A program made the position numbers and the translations under genes. From Clostridioides difficile_A (GTDB taxonomy: Bacteria > Bacillota > Clostridia > Peptostreptococcales > Peptostreptococcaceae), in assembly GCA_945909635.1 (NCBI GenBank), contig OX246690.1:1240001-1304000 (forward strand): a DNA stretch of 64,000 nucleotides. Direction: 5' to 3'. Each line of letters begins with the position of its first letter. Position 1 is the first letter of the stretch. Below the pieces are notes generated by a model. That model did not search any database and was not told the origin of the DNA. It was given only the letters and a program-made list of their open reading frames with translations. Below, piece after piece: positions 25,375 through 35,399 of the stretch.

Positions 25375-26041
25375 AGGTTCTATATTAATAATGACATTGA
25401 TAATATTTTCTATTATAAGCACTGTGTGCATTATGTCTATAGGATTAATTTATACACATAATAATATATATGAGTTAGAATGTAAGGACATTCAATTAAA
25501 AGAAACTTCTTTGAGTGGAATAGAATTATCAATAAGTAATGTATATTCTTGTGTAAAGGAAGCTATTAATATATCAAATAATGAAGACGAATTTAAAACA
25601 TATTTCTTAGGAAATAATATGATTAATTGTATAAAAAAAATAAAAGATACATCTTATAGCAACTTAGACAAAGTTTCTTTAAAGGTAGAGAATAATACTA
25701 TATATGATAGAGGAGATTTTTTTGAATTAGATATAACAAGTACAGTTAAAGAGAAAAACTTTTTAAAAGTCATAAAAGTGAGGGTGAAAATTAAAAATCC
25801 ATGGGTAGGGATTGATATTGAAGATTATATGGATGAGTCTCATAGTAGGGTATTTAATGAATATAAGCTACTTGAAGAAAATGAAATCTTAAATGAATTT
25901 GAAGATGCGAGTGAAAATATGAATAATCAAGAACGTGAAGAGTCTACAGACGAAGAAATTAAACAAGATATAATTGAAAATATAAAAAAGAATTTTGATG
26001 AAAAAAATTTAGTACATGTGTATAAGTATAGAGGTGTATAA
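25358..26041 (+). CDS. PilX-like minor pilin
   Basis: 227 aa. The N-terminus SLDNRG followed by SILIMTLIIFSIISTVCIMSIGLIY is typical of PilX-type proteins (leader ending in Gly, long hydrophobic helix, no Glu5). The C-terminal third is acidic (EDASENMNNQEREESTDEEIKQD). It overlaps the previous gene by 17 nt. AGAGGTG near its end is the likely ribosome site for the next gene. Confidence 0.7.
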   Translation: MSLDNRGSILIMTLIIFSIISTVCIMSIGLIYTHNNIYELECKDIQLKETSLSGIELSISNVYSCVKEAINISNNEDEFKTYFLGNNMINCIKKIKDTSYSNLDKVSLKVENNTIYDRGDFFELDITSTVKEKNFLKVIKVRVKIKNPWVGIDIEDYMDESHSRVFNEYKLLEENEILNEFEDASENMNNQEREESTDEEIKQDIIENIKKNFDEKNLVHVYKYRGV

Positions 26042-26480
26042 CTTTGAAAAAAGAAGGAATGTGACTGTAGTAGAATTAGTGGTATCTATTAGTATAATAT
26101 TATTGATAGCTACATTATCGTTTCCAAAAGATAATCTTGAAAATCAAAAGATAAATTTATTTGCACATCAACTCTGCTCAGATATAAGATATGTTAGAAG
26201 AATTAATATGTTTAGTGATTATGATACATATATATATTATATAAATCAAGATAAACAAGAAGGATATGTATTGAGAAAAGATGGTAAAAATGTTAAATCT
26301 ATAGTACTACCTAAAAATGTAAAGATAGCAAGAAGTATAGATATAATAAAATTTAAATCTGATGGCTCACCTCAAAAAGCATCTACAATAGAGATATATA
26401 ATCATAGACTAAGAAAAACTATAACAATAACACCTGTAAGTGGAAGAGTACTTCTGAAAGAGGGAAAATATGAAACGTAA
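26016..26480 (+). CDS. Minor pilin with disrupted leader (apparent 2-bp frameshift)
   Basis: The open frame (154 aa from ATG 26016) encodes a GspH/FimT-like pseudopilin: VVELVVSISIILLIATLSF, then a soluble domain. But the natural start is probably TTG 26044, 7 nt after GAGGTG, reading LKKEGM, which would run into TVVELV with Gly at -1 and Glu at +5 if the extra TG at 26062-26063 were absent. As it stands that frame meets TGA at once. The open frame instead puts Asn at -1 and has no ribosome site. Either a recent mutation or a sequence error. Confidence 0.65.
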   Translation: MCISIEVYNFEKRRNVTVVELVVSISIILLIATLSFPKDNLENQKINLFAHQLCSDIRYVRRINMFSDYDTYIYYINQDKQEGYVLRKDGKNVKSIVLPKNVKIARSIDIIKFKSDGSPQKASTIEIYNHRLRKTITITPVSGRVLLKEGKYET

Positions 26481-27000
26481 ACATGGTTACTTACTTTTAG
26501 AAAGTATAGTATCATTAGCTTCAATTGTAATATTGATAATGGTTTTATATTCTGTATTTGTGATTACAATAAATTTAAAACTTAAAATAGAAGATAACAT
26601 AGAATTACAACAACAAAGTCTTGAAATTGTAAAATCTATGGAAGGAATTATTAGTAATTCTATGGGAATAATAAATCTATCTAATAATGAAGAAAGTTTT
26701 AAAAGAACAACATCTATAAAATGCAGATATGTGGATGAAGGTTTAACTGATAATGAGGAATATATAAGTAACAAAGAAATTATATTAAATGAAAGAAGAA
26801 ATAAGCTATTTGTAAATTCTTTAAATGGTGAAAGTAGTCAAGCAGGTGGTTATGAAATTGGAGATTATGTAGATGAAATGTATGTGTCGATATCAAATAA
26901 TGGCCAATATGTTAATATAAAATTGAAATTATCAAAACGTAGTCAAAACTATGAAACTAAATTCAAAATAAAAATATGGAATTTTAGTGAAAGCATATGA
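26470..27000 (+). CDS. Minor pilin / PulJ-ComGF-like protein
   Basis: 176 aa. Leader MKRKHG with mature start YLLLESIVSLASIVILIMVLYSVFVI (Glu5 kept). It overlaps the previous gene by 11 nt, so it is translated from the same message and will survive the frameshift upstream. The soluble domain has no Cys pair beyond a single Cys and no recognisable specialised fold. Part of a four-gene minor-pilin set. Confidence 0.75.
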   Translation: MKRKHGYLLLESIVSLASIVILIMVLYSVFVITINLKLKIEDNIELQQQSLEIVKSMEGIISNSMGIINLSNNEESFKRTTSIKCRYVDEGLTDNEEYISNKEIILNERRNKLFVNSLNGESSQAGGYEIGDYVDEMYVSISNNGQYVNIKLKLSKRSQNYETKFKIKIWNFSESI

Positions 27001-27311
27001 AAACACATAAGTTTGAGAAAAAGAAATAACATCAATAAATCATATAAAGCGTAATTATTGAGAACTATATAATTAAATAATATCAATATATAAAATGTAT
27101 AGACTAAGATTGTAGAGGAGAATAATAAAAATATAGAATAAGTAATTTGCCAAATACTTGTTTATATTGTATAACTTATGATATTATGATATTAGTAAAA
27201 ATTTGTAATCCTGACTTGACAGAATTCAAGTAAGAGATATAATTTTAAAGGCATAGTAATGTAAAATTTACTAAAAAATAAGAAATTTATTTTAATATGG
27301 AGGAACAAGAA
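27001..27311. other. Intergenic region upstream of efp
   Basis: About 300 AT-rich bases with no gene. It holds the efp promoter at 27216-27243. No clear terminator after the pilin operon. Confidence 0.4.
27216..27243 (+). promoter_or_regulatory. Promoter of efp
   Basis: TTGACA (27216-27221), 16 nt, TATAAT (27238-27243): near-consensus sigma-A promoter. Confidence 0.75.
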
Positions 27312-27869
27312 ATGGTATCAGCAGGTGATTTTAGAAAAGGTGTTACATTTGAAAAAGATGGACAACCATGTTTAGTAGTTGATTTTCAACACGTTAAGCC
27401 AGGTAAAGGAGCTGCTTTCGTTAGAACTAAATACAGAAACTTAAAAACAGGAGCTATAAGAGAAGAAAGTTTCAATCCAAGTGAAAAATTCCCTAAAGCT
27501 GTTATAGATACAAGACAAATGCAATATCTATACAATGATGGTGAGTTATATTATTTTATGGACCAAGAAAATTTTGAACAAATACCATTAAACTATGAGC
27601 AAGTTGAAGATGCAATTAAGTTCTTAAAAGAGAATGAAGTTGCTACAATAAGATTTTATCAAGGGCAACCATTCCAAGTGGAAGCTCCAAACTTTGCAGA
27701 GTTAGAAGTTATAGATACAGAGCCTGGTATAAAAGGTGATACAGCAAGTAATGTAACTAAAGCAGCTACAGTTGAAACTGGAGCAGTTGTTCAAGTTCCA
27801 TTATTTATAAATACTGGAGATAAAGTAAAGATAGATACTAGAACAGGTGAATATTTATCAAGAGTATAA
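27312..27869 (+). CDS. efp: Translation elongation factor P
   Basis: 185 aa from ATG 27312, the standard EF-P length; the in-frame ATG at 27297 overlaps the GGAGG site and is not used. EF-P relieves ribosome stalling at polyproline. Three beta-barrel domains: the N-terminal KOW-like domain has the tip loop KPGKGAAFVRTK with the conserved Lys, and the C-terminal OB signature includes KGDTASNVTKAATVETGAVVQVPLFI. Expressed from its own promoter. Confidence 0.97.
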   Translation: MVSAGDFRKGVTFEKDGQPCLVVDFQHVKPGKGAAFVRTKYRNLKTGAIREESFNPSEKFPKAVIDTRQMQYLYNDGELYYFMDQENFEQIPLNYEQVEDAIKFLKENEVATIRFYQGQPFQVEAPNFAELEVIDTEPGIKGDTASNVTKAATVETGAVVQVPLFINTGDKVKIDTRTGEYLSRV

Positions 27870-27883
27870 AACTTTATGTATAT

Positions 27884-27929
27884 AAAAGCTTATATGTCTT
27901 AATAATATAAGATATATGAGCTTTTAGTT
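27884..27929 (+). terminator. Intrinsic terminator after efp
   Basis: AAAAGCTTATAT (27884-27895) pairs with ATATGAGCTTTT (27914-27925). Confidence 0.65.
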
Positions 27930-27960
27930 TATATATAAAAAAGAAAGCGAGGGGTGTTAC

Positions 27961-28416
27961 ATGAAACATTTATATGAAGAAGTTGCATACTTAAAAGGCC
28001 TAGCAGAAGGACTAGAAATAAGTGCTGAAAGCAAAGAAGGGAAAATGATACATAAAATAGTTGATGCATTAGAAGTATTTGCAGATGCTATTGTAACATT
28101 GGATGAAGAGCAAGAAGAACTTCAAGATTTTGTTGAATCTATAGATGAAGATTTAGCAGATTTAGAAGAAGAAATCGCTGACATGGAAGATGATCTTTAT
28201 GAAGATGATGAAGATGATGACGATGAGGACTTCAGCTATATAGAAATGGAATGCCCAAATTGTGGAGAGTTAGTAGAAATAGACGAAGATTTATTATATG
28301 ATGATGAAGTGGATGTTGTTTGTCCTGATTGTAAGGCTGTAATATTATCATCAGAAGATGATTGTGATGATGATTGTGCATGTGGTGGTTGTTCAAGTTG
28401 TGATGATAGAGAGTAA
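27961..28416 (+). CDS. CD1247 N-terminal domain family protein with C-terminal zinc ribbon
   Basis: 151 aa. A helical N-terminal domain (MKHLYEEVAYLKGLAEGLE) is followed by a very acidic stretch (about residues 50-90) and a zinc ribbon, CPNCGELVEID...CPDCKAVIL. The tail is Cys- and Asp-rich (CDDDCACGGCSSC), suggesting metal binding. I recall this N-terminal domain being named after a C. difficile 630 protein, and the position between efp and rnc fits. Function unknown. Confidence 0.75.
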   Translation: MKHLYEEVAYLKGLAEGLEISAESKEGKMIHKIVDALEVFADAIVTLDEEQEELQDFVESIDEDLADLEEEIADMEDDLYEDDEDDDDEDFSYIEMECPNCGELVEIDEDLLYDDEVDVVCPDCKAVILSSEDDCDDDCACGGCSSCDDRE

Positions 28417-28431
28417 AAATTCATAAGAAAT

Positions 28432-28486
28432 AAAACTGCCTATGATGCCTATGAGATAATTTTGTTTCATAGGTAGTTTTATTTTT
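28432..28486 (+). terminator. Intrinsic terminator before rnc
   Basis: AAAACTGCCTATGA (28432-28445) pairs with TCATAGGTAGTTTT (28467-28480) with one G-U pair, followed by TTTTT. Confidence 0.8.
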
Positions 28487-28579
28487 ATGAGGAAGGGTAT
28501 TGTGTATTTTGGTTTTGCAATACTTGGACAAAAATAGTACACTAGAATTTATAGAATAGGATTTTGGAGGGATGTAGTT

Positions 28580-29290
28580 ATGAAAATAAGTAAAAAATTA
28601 CTAGATAATATACAAAGATTTGAAAATGTTATAAATTATAAATTTAAAAATAAAGAATATATACTAGAAGCTCTTACTCATAGTTCATATTCTAATGAAA
28701 ATAAAAAATATAATTTTAACGAAAGATTGGAGTTTTTAGGGGATTCAGTTTTAGGTATAGTGATAAGTGATTATTTATTCAATGAAGAAACTAATCTACC
28801 CGAAGGGGAACTAACTAAACTTAGAGCAAATATAGTTTGTGAAGATTCATTGAGTGAAGTAGCTAATGATATAAATTTAGGTGTTCACATGTTATTAGGC
28901 AGAGGAGAAGAGGCAACTGGAGGAAGACATAGAACTTCAATACTAGCAGACGCATTTGAAGCTGTAATAGCTGCGATATATCTTGATGGAGGCTTTGAAA
29001 GTGCAAGACAGTTTATACTGAATTATATGGAAAATATAATTTATGATTCAAGAAAAGGAAATATATTCAGAGACTATAAAACACATCTTCAAGAAGTGTT
29101 ACAAGGGAATGGCGAAAATAATATTTGGTACAGGCTTATAGAAGAAAAAGGGCCAGACCATAATAAAAGATTTGTAATGGAAGTTGGAATCAATGAAGAT
29201 GTTCTGGGTATAGGAGAAGGTAAGAGTAAAAAAGAAGCTGAACAATTAGCTGCTAAAGTAGCTTTAAAGAAAAAATTATGGGAAAAATAA
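28580..29290 (+). CDS. rnc: Ribonuclease III
   Basis: 236 aa. Processes rRNA precursors and double-stranded RNA, including sense-antisense duplexes. The signature NERLEFLGDSVLG with catalytic acidic residues is at about residues 47-59, and the second acidic cluster is DAFEAVIAAIYLDGG. The C-terminal dsRNA-binding domain ends in GKSKKEAEQLAAKVALKKL-like sequence. Just before a radical SAM gene and smc; rnc-smc-ftsY-ffh is a conserved Firmicute order. Confidence 0.96.
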   Translation: MKISKKLLDNIQRFENVINYKFKNKEYILEALTHSSYSNENKKYNFNERLEFLGDSVLGIVISDYLFNEETNLPEGELTKLRANIVCEDSLSEVANDINLGVHMLLGRGEEATGGRHRTSILADAFEAVIAAIYLDGGFESARQFILNYMENIIYDSRKGNIFRDYKTHLQEVLQGNGENNIWYRLIEEKGPDHNKRFVMEVGINEDVLGIGEGKSKKEAEQLAAKVALKKKLWEK

Positions 29291-29343
29291 ATGTAATATG
29301 TAAAAATATAAAAAGAAATATTTATATTAGAAGGATGTTGTAG

Positions 29344-30414
29344 ATGAAAAAGAGAATTATACCTATATTTGTTCCTCACAAAGGGTGTCCTCATGATTGT
29401 ATATTTTGTAATCAAAAAAAAATAACAGGTGTGAGTACTGATGTTACAAGTGAAGATGCAAGAAAGATAATTGAAGAATGTTTAGAGACTATAGATAAAG
29501 ATGCTGATGTAGAAATAGCATTTTTTGGTGGTAGCTTTACTGCGATAGATATTGATATACAAAAAAGTCTGTTATCAGTTGCCAAAGAATATGTAGAAAA
29601 AGGAATTGTGAAAGATATTAGAATGTCTACAAGACCAGACTGTATCAACGAAGAGATACTAAGTATGTTAAAAGACTATAAGACGAGCATAATTGAACTA
29701 GGAGTACAATCTTTAGATGAAAAAGTATTATTAGATAGTATAAGAGGTCATCAAGCAGAAATTGTATATAAGAGTTCAAAAATGATAAAAAATAGTGGAA
29801 TTAAACTTGGTTTGCAGATGATGATTGGTCTTCCAGCTGATACAGAAGAAAAATGTATATTTACAGCAAAGAAATTTGTAGAGCTAAAACCAGATTGTGT
29901 TAGAGTGTATCCAACTTTAGTAGTAAAAGATACAGGGCTTGAAAAATTGATGGAGCAAAATGAGTATAGTCCATTTACTCTTGATGAAAGTATAAGTGTA
30001 GTAAAGAAAGTTCTTGTATTGTTTTATGTTAATAATATAAATGTAATAAGAGTTGGACTTCAAGCTACTGATGATATACAAATTGGGAAAGCTGTTTTAG
30101 CAGGACCATATCACCCTGCATTTAGAGAATTAGTAGAAGCTGATATGATAAAAGATTATTTGGAATTTATTATTTTACAAAATAAAGATGTAAAACAAAT
30201 GTTGGTGAAATCAAATAAAAAGAATATTTCTAAGATAATAGGAAATAAAAAAACAAATGTGAAGTATATGAAAGAAAAATTTGGTGTGATTTTAAAAACA
30301 CAAGAATCAGATTTAGATATAAATCAATTAGAAATTGTGTTAGATGGAAAAAGTTTAATTATTGCTAATATGATAGACATTCATAGAAAATTGTATGACA
30401 TTTATGACCTTTAG
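29344..30414 (+). CDS. Elp3-like radical SAM protein
   Basis: 356 aa. The radical SAM motif CPHDCIFC (C-x3-C-x2-C) is at about residues 15-22, followed by IAFFGGSFTAID and MSTRPDC. This is the Elp3/MiaA-like radical SAM subgroup common in clostridia between rnc and smc; it lacks the GNAT half of true Elp3. It may modify a tRNA or other RNA, but the substrate is unknown. A GGATG site precedes the ATG. Confidence 0.82.
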   Translation: MKKRIIPIFVPHKGCPHDCIFCNQKKITGVSTDVTSEDARKIIEECLETIDKDADVEIAFFGGSFTAIDIDIQKSLLSVAKEYVEKGIVKDIRMSTRPDCINEEILSMLKDYKTSIIELGVQSLDEKVLLDSIRGHQAEIVYKSSKMIKNSGIKLGLQMMIGLPADTEEKCIFTAKKFVELKPDCVRVYPTLVVKDTGLEKLMEQNEYSPFTLDESISVVKKVLVLFYVNNINVIRVGLQATDDIQIGKAVLAGPYHPAFRELVEADMIKDYLEFIILQNKDVKQMLVKSNKKNISKIIGNKKTNVKYMKEKFGVILKTQESDLDINQLEIVLDGKSLIIANMIDIHRKLYDIYDL

Positions 30415-30441
30415 TTTTAACGATGAAGGGAGAGAAACGAT

Positions 30442-33400
30442 TTGTATTTAAAGAGACTAGAGTTAAAGGGATTTAAATCCTTTCCAGTGAAAACAGATAT
30501 TATTTTTAAAGAAGGAATAACAGCTATAGTAGGGCCAAATGGAAGTGGAAAAAGTAATATATCTGATGCTGTAAGATGGGTATTAGGAGAACAGAGTATT
30601 AAGAGTCTTAGAGGGGATAAACTTGAAGACGTGATATTTGCAGGTACAGATACAAAAAAACCTATGAATTACTGTGAAGTTGCTCTTACCATTGATAATT
30701 CTGAGAATCAATTGGAATTAGATTTTACAGAAGTAACTATAAGAAGAAGAGCTTATAGAAATGGTGAAAGTGAGTTTTTTCTGAACAATAAGAGCTGTAG
30801 ATTAAAAGATATAAAAGAAGTCTTTTTAGATACTGGTATTGGAAAAGATGGTTATTCAATCATAGAACAAGGAAAAGTAGACGAAATATTAAGTAATAAT
30901 CCTTTAAGTAGAAGGAAAGTTTTTGATGAAGCATGTGGTATATCAAAGTATAGATATAAAAAGCAGGAAGCAGAAAGAAATTTAAGTAATACAAAAGAGA
31001 ACTTAGAAAGAATAGATGATGTATATATAGAAATTGAAAATCAATTAAAACCTCTTTTTAATCAACAAACAAAAGCAAAAAAGTATTTGGAAATAAGTGA
31101 GAAGTTGAAGATATTAGAAGTAAATAGCTTTATAAGAGAAATCGAAGGAACAGAAAAAGAATTAAGTGAGGTTAATGAGCATAGAAAAGTTATTGAAAAA
31201 GAACTTAATGAAAAAGAAGAACAAAAAAGTATTGTAGAGAAAAAACAAGAAGACATCAATAAAGAGATAGATGTATTACAAGATGTAATTGAAAAGTCTG
31301 TAGATTATATAAACTCGATTAAAGGGGTTATATCAAAAAAAGAATCTCAAATAAATTTAATTAAAGAAAGAATAAGAAATTTCACGAATGAAATTCATAG
31401 AAAAAGTTCAGAAATAAATGATATAAAAGAAAAGCTAAATGAAAATAAGCAATACATAAAAGACTTAGAAAGTAATAAATCATCAGGAAATGAAGAACTA
31501 TCTATTTTACAAGAAAATATAAAAGTGTTGGAGTCTAGTAAAGATAAACAAAAAATGAAATTGGAATCTTTAAATAATGATATAGAGTTATTGAAAGAAA
31601 GTATAATAGATATATTAAATAAGAAACAAGAGTTTAGTAATAAGTTGTCTACCTTAAATGCAAATAAAGAAAATATGAATATAAGAGATGAAAATATAAG
31701 CTCAGAAATAGCAGAATTAAATAAGAGTATTGAAATAAAGTCTCTTGAATTAGACAACATAAGTGAAGAATTTAATATGCAAAATGATGATTTAAAGAAT
31801 ATAAATAATAGAAATAGGGAATTAGCAACTAATTTACAAGATACAATTAGTAAATACAACGAGCTAGAAGATGAAATACAGAAAAGTAAATATAATCTAA
31901 ATGGATATAATTCAAAATTAAATGTCTATGTAGATATGGAAAATCATTATGAGGGATTTAATAGAGGTGTAAAAGAAGTCCTAAAAAATAAAAGTTTAAA
32001 AGGCATTCATGGAGCACTAGGTCAAATTATAAATGTACCTGAACAATATGAGAAATCTATAGAAGCAGCTTTGGGTGCATATATGCAGAATATAATAACT
32101 GATGATGAATTTAGTGCTAAATCTGCAATAAATTATTTAAAGCAGAATAATTTAGGTAGAGTAACCTTTCTTCCATTAAATATAATTAAATCAAACAAAA
32201 TAAGTTTAGGAAATTTAAAAGCAAATACTAAATTTATAGGAATAGCAAGTGATTTAATTACATTTAATGAAAAGTATAGAAATATAATTGAGAATATACT
32301 TGGAAGAACTATACTTATAAATAATATAGATGAAGGTATAAAATTTGCAAAAGAAACTGGTCATAGATTTAAAATAGTGACTTTAGATGGTGAAATATTA
32401 AATCCAGGAGGTTCTTTGACTGGAGGAAGTTTAAAAACTAATGGTAATATACTATCTAGAAAAAGATACATCAATGAATATACAGAAAAGATAAATAACA
32501 TTAAAATTGAGATTTCAGACTTAGAATCAAAAAGAGAGTCTCTAGACAAAGATATAAAAGATATAAAAAATGAAATTAATTCGTATGAGAATAAAATAAA
32601 AGATTTAGAAAAAAGTATAATAATAAAAAGTACAAGTATAAAGAACATTGAATCTGAAATTGAATCTTTAAAAGGCAGTATTACTAAATTAGATAATGAA
32701 AAGAATGATTTGAACTCTAATTTAAATTACACACTTGAAAAAAGTGATATTGTTGAAAAAGATATGGAAGAATTAGATAATATATACAATCAAAATAAAG
32801 AAAAAATTGATAGTTTAAATGATGAAATAAAAAAATATAATGATTTATATGATAAGGAAAAGTCCCAATTTGATGAATTAAACTTAACCTTAGTAAAGAA
32901 AAGAGAAGTTTATAATAGTATAGTCAGAGATATAGAAAGAATAATTGGCGAAAATTCTGAGCTAGAAGAAAAAAATAAACAATTAGAAAAATCATTGAAC
33001 TATGAAGAACAAGAAATAATTAAATTGCAAGATTCTATATCTATTGAAGAAAAAGAAAAAGAAAACCTAACAAAACAATTAGGAGATAGTAACAGAAATC
33101 TTGAAACTAGAAAAATAGCTAAAGATGATTTGAAAAATAGTTTTGATGAAATCAATAAAGAATTAAAAGCTATAGATAGACAACATATAGAACTTAAAGA
33201 AAGTTTATTTAAGGTTGGTGGAAGATTAGAAAGATTAAAGACTAGTCAAGACACATATGTAAATAAGTTATTTGAGCAATATGAGCTGACTTTAGTACAA
33301 GCATTAGAAATAAAAGATGAAAATTTAGATATAGATAGAAAATTCTTAGAAAATTTAAAGAGAGAAATAAGAAGTCTTGGAAACATAAATATAGATTCTA

Positions 33401-33996
33401 TAAAGGAATATGAAGAAATAAAAGAAAGATACGATTTTTATAGTGAACAAAAACAAGATTTAGAAGAATCTATGGAAGAGATAGAAAAACTTATACATAC
33501 ATTAGAAGAAAATATGAAATCTGAATTTGAGATTAAATTTGAAGAAATAAGTAAAAACTTTAAGTATGTGTATAAGAGATTATTTGGTGGAGGTTGTGGA
33601 GAATTAACTATTTTAGATAAAGAAAATTTATTAGAAAGTGATATACTAATAACAGCCCAACCACCAGGTAAAAAAATGAAAAATCTAAATCTATTGTCTG
33701 GTGGAGAAAAAGCTTTAACAGCAATAAGTATACTCTTTGCTATATTAATTACAAAACCAACACCTTTTTGTATATTAGATGAGATTGAAGCACCACTTGA
33801 TGATGCAAACATATTTAGATTTGGAGAGTTTTTGAAGGATTTATCTAAAGAAACACAATTTATATCGGTAACACATAGAAGAGGGACTATGGAAGCTGCT
33901 GATTATATTTATGGAGTTACTATGCAAGAAAAAGCCATTTCAAAAGTTATTAGCTTAAAATTAAAAGAAGCTCAAGAAATAACAGATATTATATAA
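30442..33996 (+). CDS. smc: Chromosome segregation ATPase SMC
   Basis: 1184 aa from a TTG start after GGGAGAG. Forms the condensin-like complex with ScpA/ScpB that compacts and separates chromosomes. The N-terminal ATPase half has Walker A GPNGSGKSN. A long coiled coil follows, then the hinge (about 510-670, KGIHGALGQIINVPEQY...GGSLTGGSLK), the return coiled coil, and the C-terminal half with signature LLSGGEKALTAIS and Walker B FCILDEIEAPLDD. Full length. Followed by ftsY after 26 nt. Confidence 0.97.
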   Translation: MYLKRLELKGFKSFPVKTDIIFKEGITAIVGPNGSGKSNISDAVRWVLGEQSIKSLRGDKLEDVIFAGTDTKKPMNYCEVALTIDNSENQLELDFTEVTIRRRAYRNGESEFFLNNKSCRLKDIKEVFLDTGIGKDGYSIIEQGKVDEILSNNPLSRRKVFDEACGISKYRYKKQEAERNLSNTKENLERIDDVYIEIENQLKPLFNQQTKAKKYLEISEKLKILEVNSFIREIEGTEKELSEVNEHRKVIEKELNEKEEQKSIVEKKQEDINKEIDVLQDVIEKSVDYINSIKGVISKKESQINLIKERIRNFTNEIHRKSSEINDIKEKLNENKQYIKDLESNKSSGNEELSILQENIKVLESSKDKQKMKLESLNNDIELLKESIIDILNKKQEFSNKLSTLNANKENMNIRDENISSEIAELNKSIEIKSLELDNISEEFNMQNDDLKNINNRNRELATNLQDTISKYNELEDEIQKSKYNLNGYNSKLNVYVDMENHYEGFNRGVKEVLKNKSLKGIHGALGQIINVPEQYEKSIEAALGAYMQNIITDDEFSAKSAINYLKQNNLGRVTFLPLNIIKSNKISLGNLKANTKFIGIASDLITFNEKYRNIIENILGRTILINNIDEGIKFAKETGHRFKIVTLDGEILNPGGSLTGGSLKTNGNILSRKRYINEYTEKINNIKIEISDLESKRESLDKDIKDIKNEINSYENKIKDLEKSIIIKSTSIKNIESEIESLKGSITKLDNEKNDLNSNLNYTLEKSDIVEKDMEELDNIYNQNKEKIDSLNDEIKKYNDLYDKEKSQFDELNLTLVKKREVYNSIVRDIERIIGENSELEEKNKQLEKSLNYEEQEIIKLQDSISIEEKEKENLTKQLGDSNRNLETRKIAKDDLKNSFDEINKELKAIDRQHIELKESLFKVGGRLERLKTSQDTYVNKLFEQYELTLVQALEIKDENLDIDRKFLENLKREIRSLGNINIDSIKEYEEIKERYDFYSEQKQDLEESMEEIEKLIHTLEENMKSEFEIKFEEISKNFKYVYKRLFGGGCGELTILDKENLLESDILITAQPPGKKMKNLNLLSGGEKALTAISILFAILITKPTPFCILDEIEAPLDDANIFRFGEFLKDLSKETQFISVTHRRGTMEAADYIYGVTMQEKAISKVISLKLKEAQEITDII

Positions 33997-34022
33997 CTTA
34001 GATTGACATAGGAGGAAGAACA

Positions 34023-35297
34023 GTGTTAAAAAAATTATTTGGTTTTGGAAAAGACAAAGAAAAGGAACTGGAAAAAAAGGATGCTGAGCCAGAAGAAGAA
34101 ATAGAAAGTAGTATTGATAACCTAGAAAATGTAGAAGAAACTATTTTTTCAGGCCTTGAAGAAGAAGTTATAGATAAAATAGAAGATATTGAAGAAAAAA
34201 CTGAAGAAGATGCCACTAATGAAAGTACTGAACAAGATGAAAAAGTAGAAGGCCAGTTAAAAATTAATGAACAAGATGTAGAAACTATTTTAAGTGATGA
34301 TTCTAAAGAAGATAAAATAGAAGAATTAGAAAGCCATAATGATGAAACTGAATCTGAAGAGATGGAAGATAAAGAAGAAAAAAAGATTAACTTGTTTGAA
34401 AGGTTAAAACAAGGATTAACAAAAGCAAAGCAAGGAATAACTGATAGAATAGATGAGGTTTTAAAATCATATACAAAAGTAGATGAAGATTTACTTGAGG
34501 ATTTAGAGGAAATTTTAATAACAGCAGATGTTGGTGTAAATACAACTATGGATATAATTGAAAAACTAAGAGATAAAATAAAGCAAAAAGGTATTACAGA
34601 GCCTATGAAAGTAAGAGAAGAGCTTAAATCTATAGTAGAAGAGATTCTTACAAATGAAAACTCTATATTAGATATAGAACCAGCACCATGTATAATTCTA
34701 ATGGTTGGTGTAAATGGAGTTGGCAAAACTACTACAATAGGTAAACTAGCAAATAAATACAAAAAAGATGGTAAAAAGGTTTTATTAGCAGCAGCAGATA
34801 CATTTAGAGCAGCAGCTACAGAGCAATTGGAAATTTGGGCAAATAGAACGAATGTAGATATAATAAAGCATCAAGAAGGAGCAGACCCTGGAGCAGTAGT
34901 ATTTGATGCTATAAAGGCAGCCAAGGCTAGAAAAACAGATGTATTAATATGTGATACAGCGGGAAGATTACACAATAAAGCTAATCTTATGAATGAGCTT
35001 GGAAAAGTATTTAAAATAGTAGATAGAGAATTTCCAGAGGCAAAACGTGAAGTACTTCTTGTAGTAGATGCAACAACAGGTCAAAATGCAGTCGTTCAAG
35101 CAAAGACATTTAAAGAAGTTGCAGACATAACAGGTATAGTGCTTACAAAACTTGATGGGACTGCAAAAGGTGGAGTAGTACTTGCAGTAAAATCAGAAGT
35201 AGATGTACCTGTAAAACTTATTGGAGTTGGAGAAAGAGTAGAAGACCTGCAAGATTTTGATGCAAAATCATTTTCAGATGCATTATTTGGTAACTAG
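34023..35297 (+). CDS. ftsY: Signal recognition particle receptor FtsY
   Basis: 424 aa from a GTG with AGGAGG upstream. The N-terminal 120 residues form a very acidic A domain (PEEEIESSIDNLENVEE...). The NG GTPase domain has GVNGVGKTTTIGKLA, DTFRAAATEQL, DTAGRLHNK and TKLDGTAKGG. Docks SRP-bound ribosomes at the membrane; partner Ffh is encoded just downstream. The acidic domain is longer than in Bacillus FtsY. Confidence 0.97.
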   Translation: MLKKLFGFGKDKEKELEKKDAEPEEEIESSIDNLENVEETIFSGLEEEVIDKIEDIEEKTEEDATNESTEQDEKVEGQLKINEQDVETILSDDSKEDKIEELESHNDETESEEMEDKEEKKINLFERLKQGLTKAKQGITDRIDEVLKSYTKVDEDLLEDLEEILITADVGVNTTMDIIEKLRDKIKQKGITEPMKVREELKSIVEEILTNENSILDIEPAPCIILMVGVNGVGKTTTIGKLANKYKKDGKKVLLAAADTFRAAATEQLEIWANRTNVDIIKHQEGADPGAVVFDAIKAAKARKTDVLICDTAGRLHNKANLMNELGKVFKIVDREFPEAKREVLLVVDATTGQNAVVQAKTFKEVADITGIVLTKLDGTAKGGVVLAVKSEVDVPVKLIGVGERVEDLQDFDAKSFSDALFGN

Positions 35298-35317
35298 TAT
35301 TCTTTTAAAAATAATGG

Positions 35318-35346
35318 TTGACAAGAGTGTTTATATGATATAAAAT
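35318..35346 (+). promoter_or_regulatory. Promoter of ylxM-ffh
   Basis: TTGACA (35318-35323), 17 nt, TAAAAT (35341-35346), with an overlapping TATAAA; about 55 nt before the ylxM ATG. Confidence 0.6.
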
Positions 35347-35399
35347 ACAATAGTGTAAAGTAGATAACCTTTACAGTATACTGCTAGGAAGTGTAAGAT

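Noticed and set aside
26061..26063. GTG as a start for the third pilin (mature-like N-terminus)
   Set aside because: AAGGA lies only 2 nt upstream, and a pilin without a leader would not be processed.
33998..34762. Minus-strand ORF of 254 codons opposite ftsY
   Set aside because: Mirror of the acidic domain of FtsY (Ser/Phe/Leu-rich shadow); no start signal.
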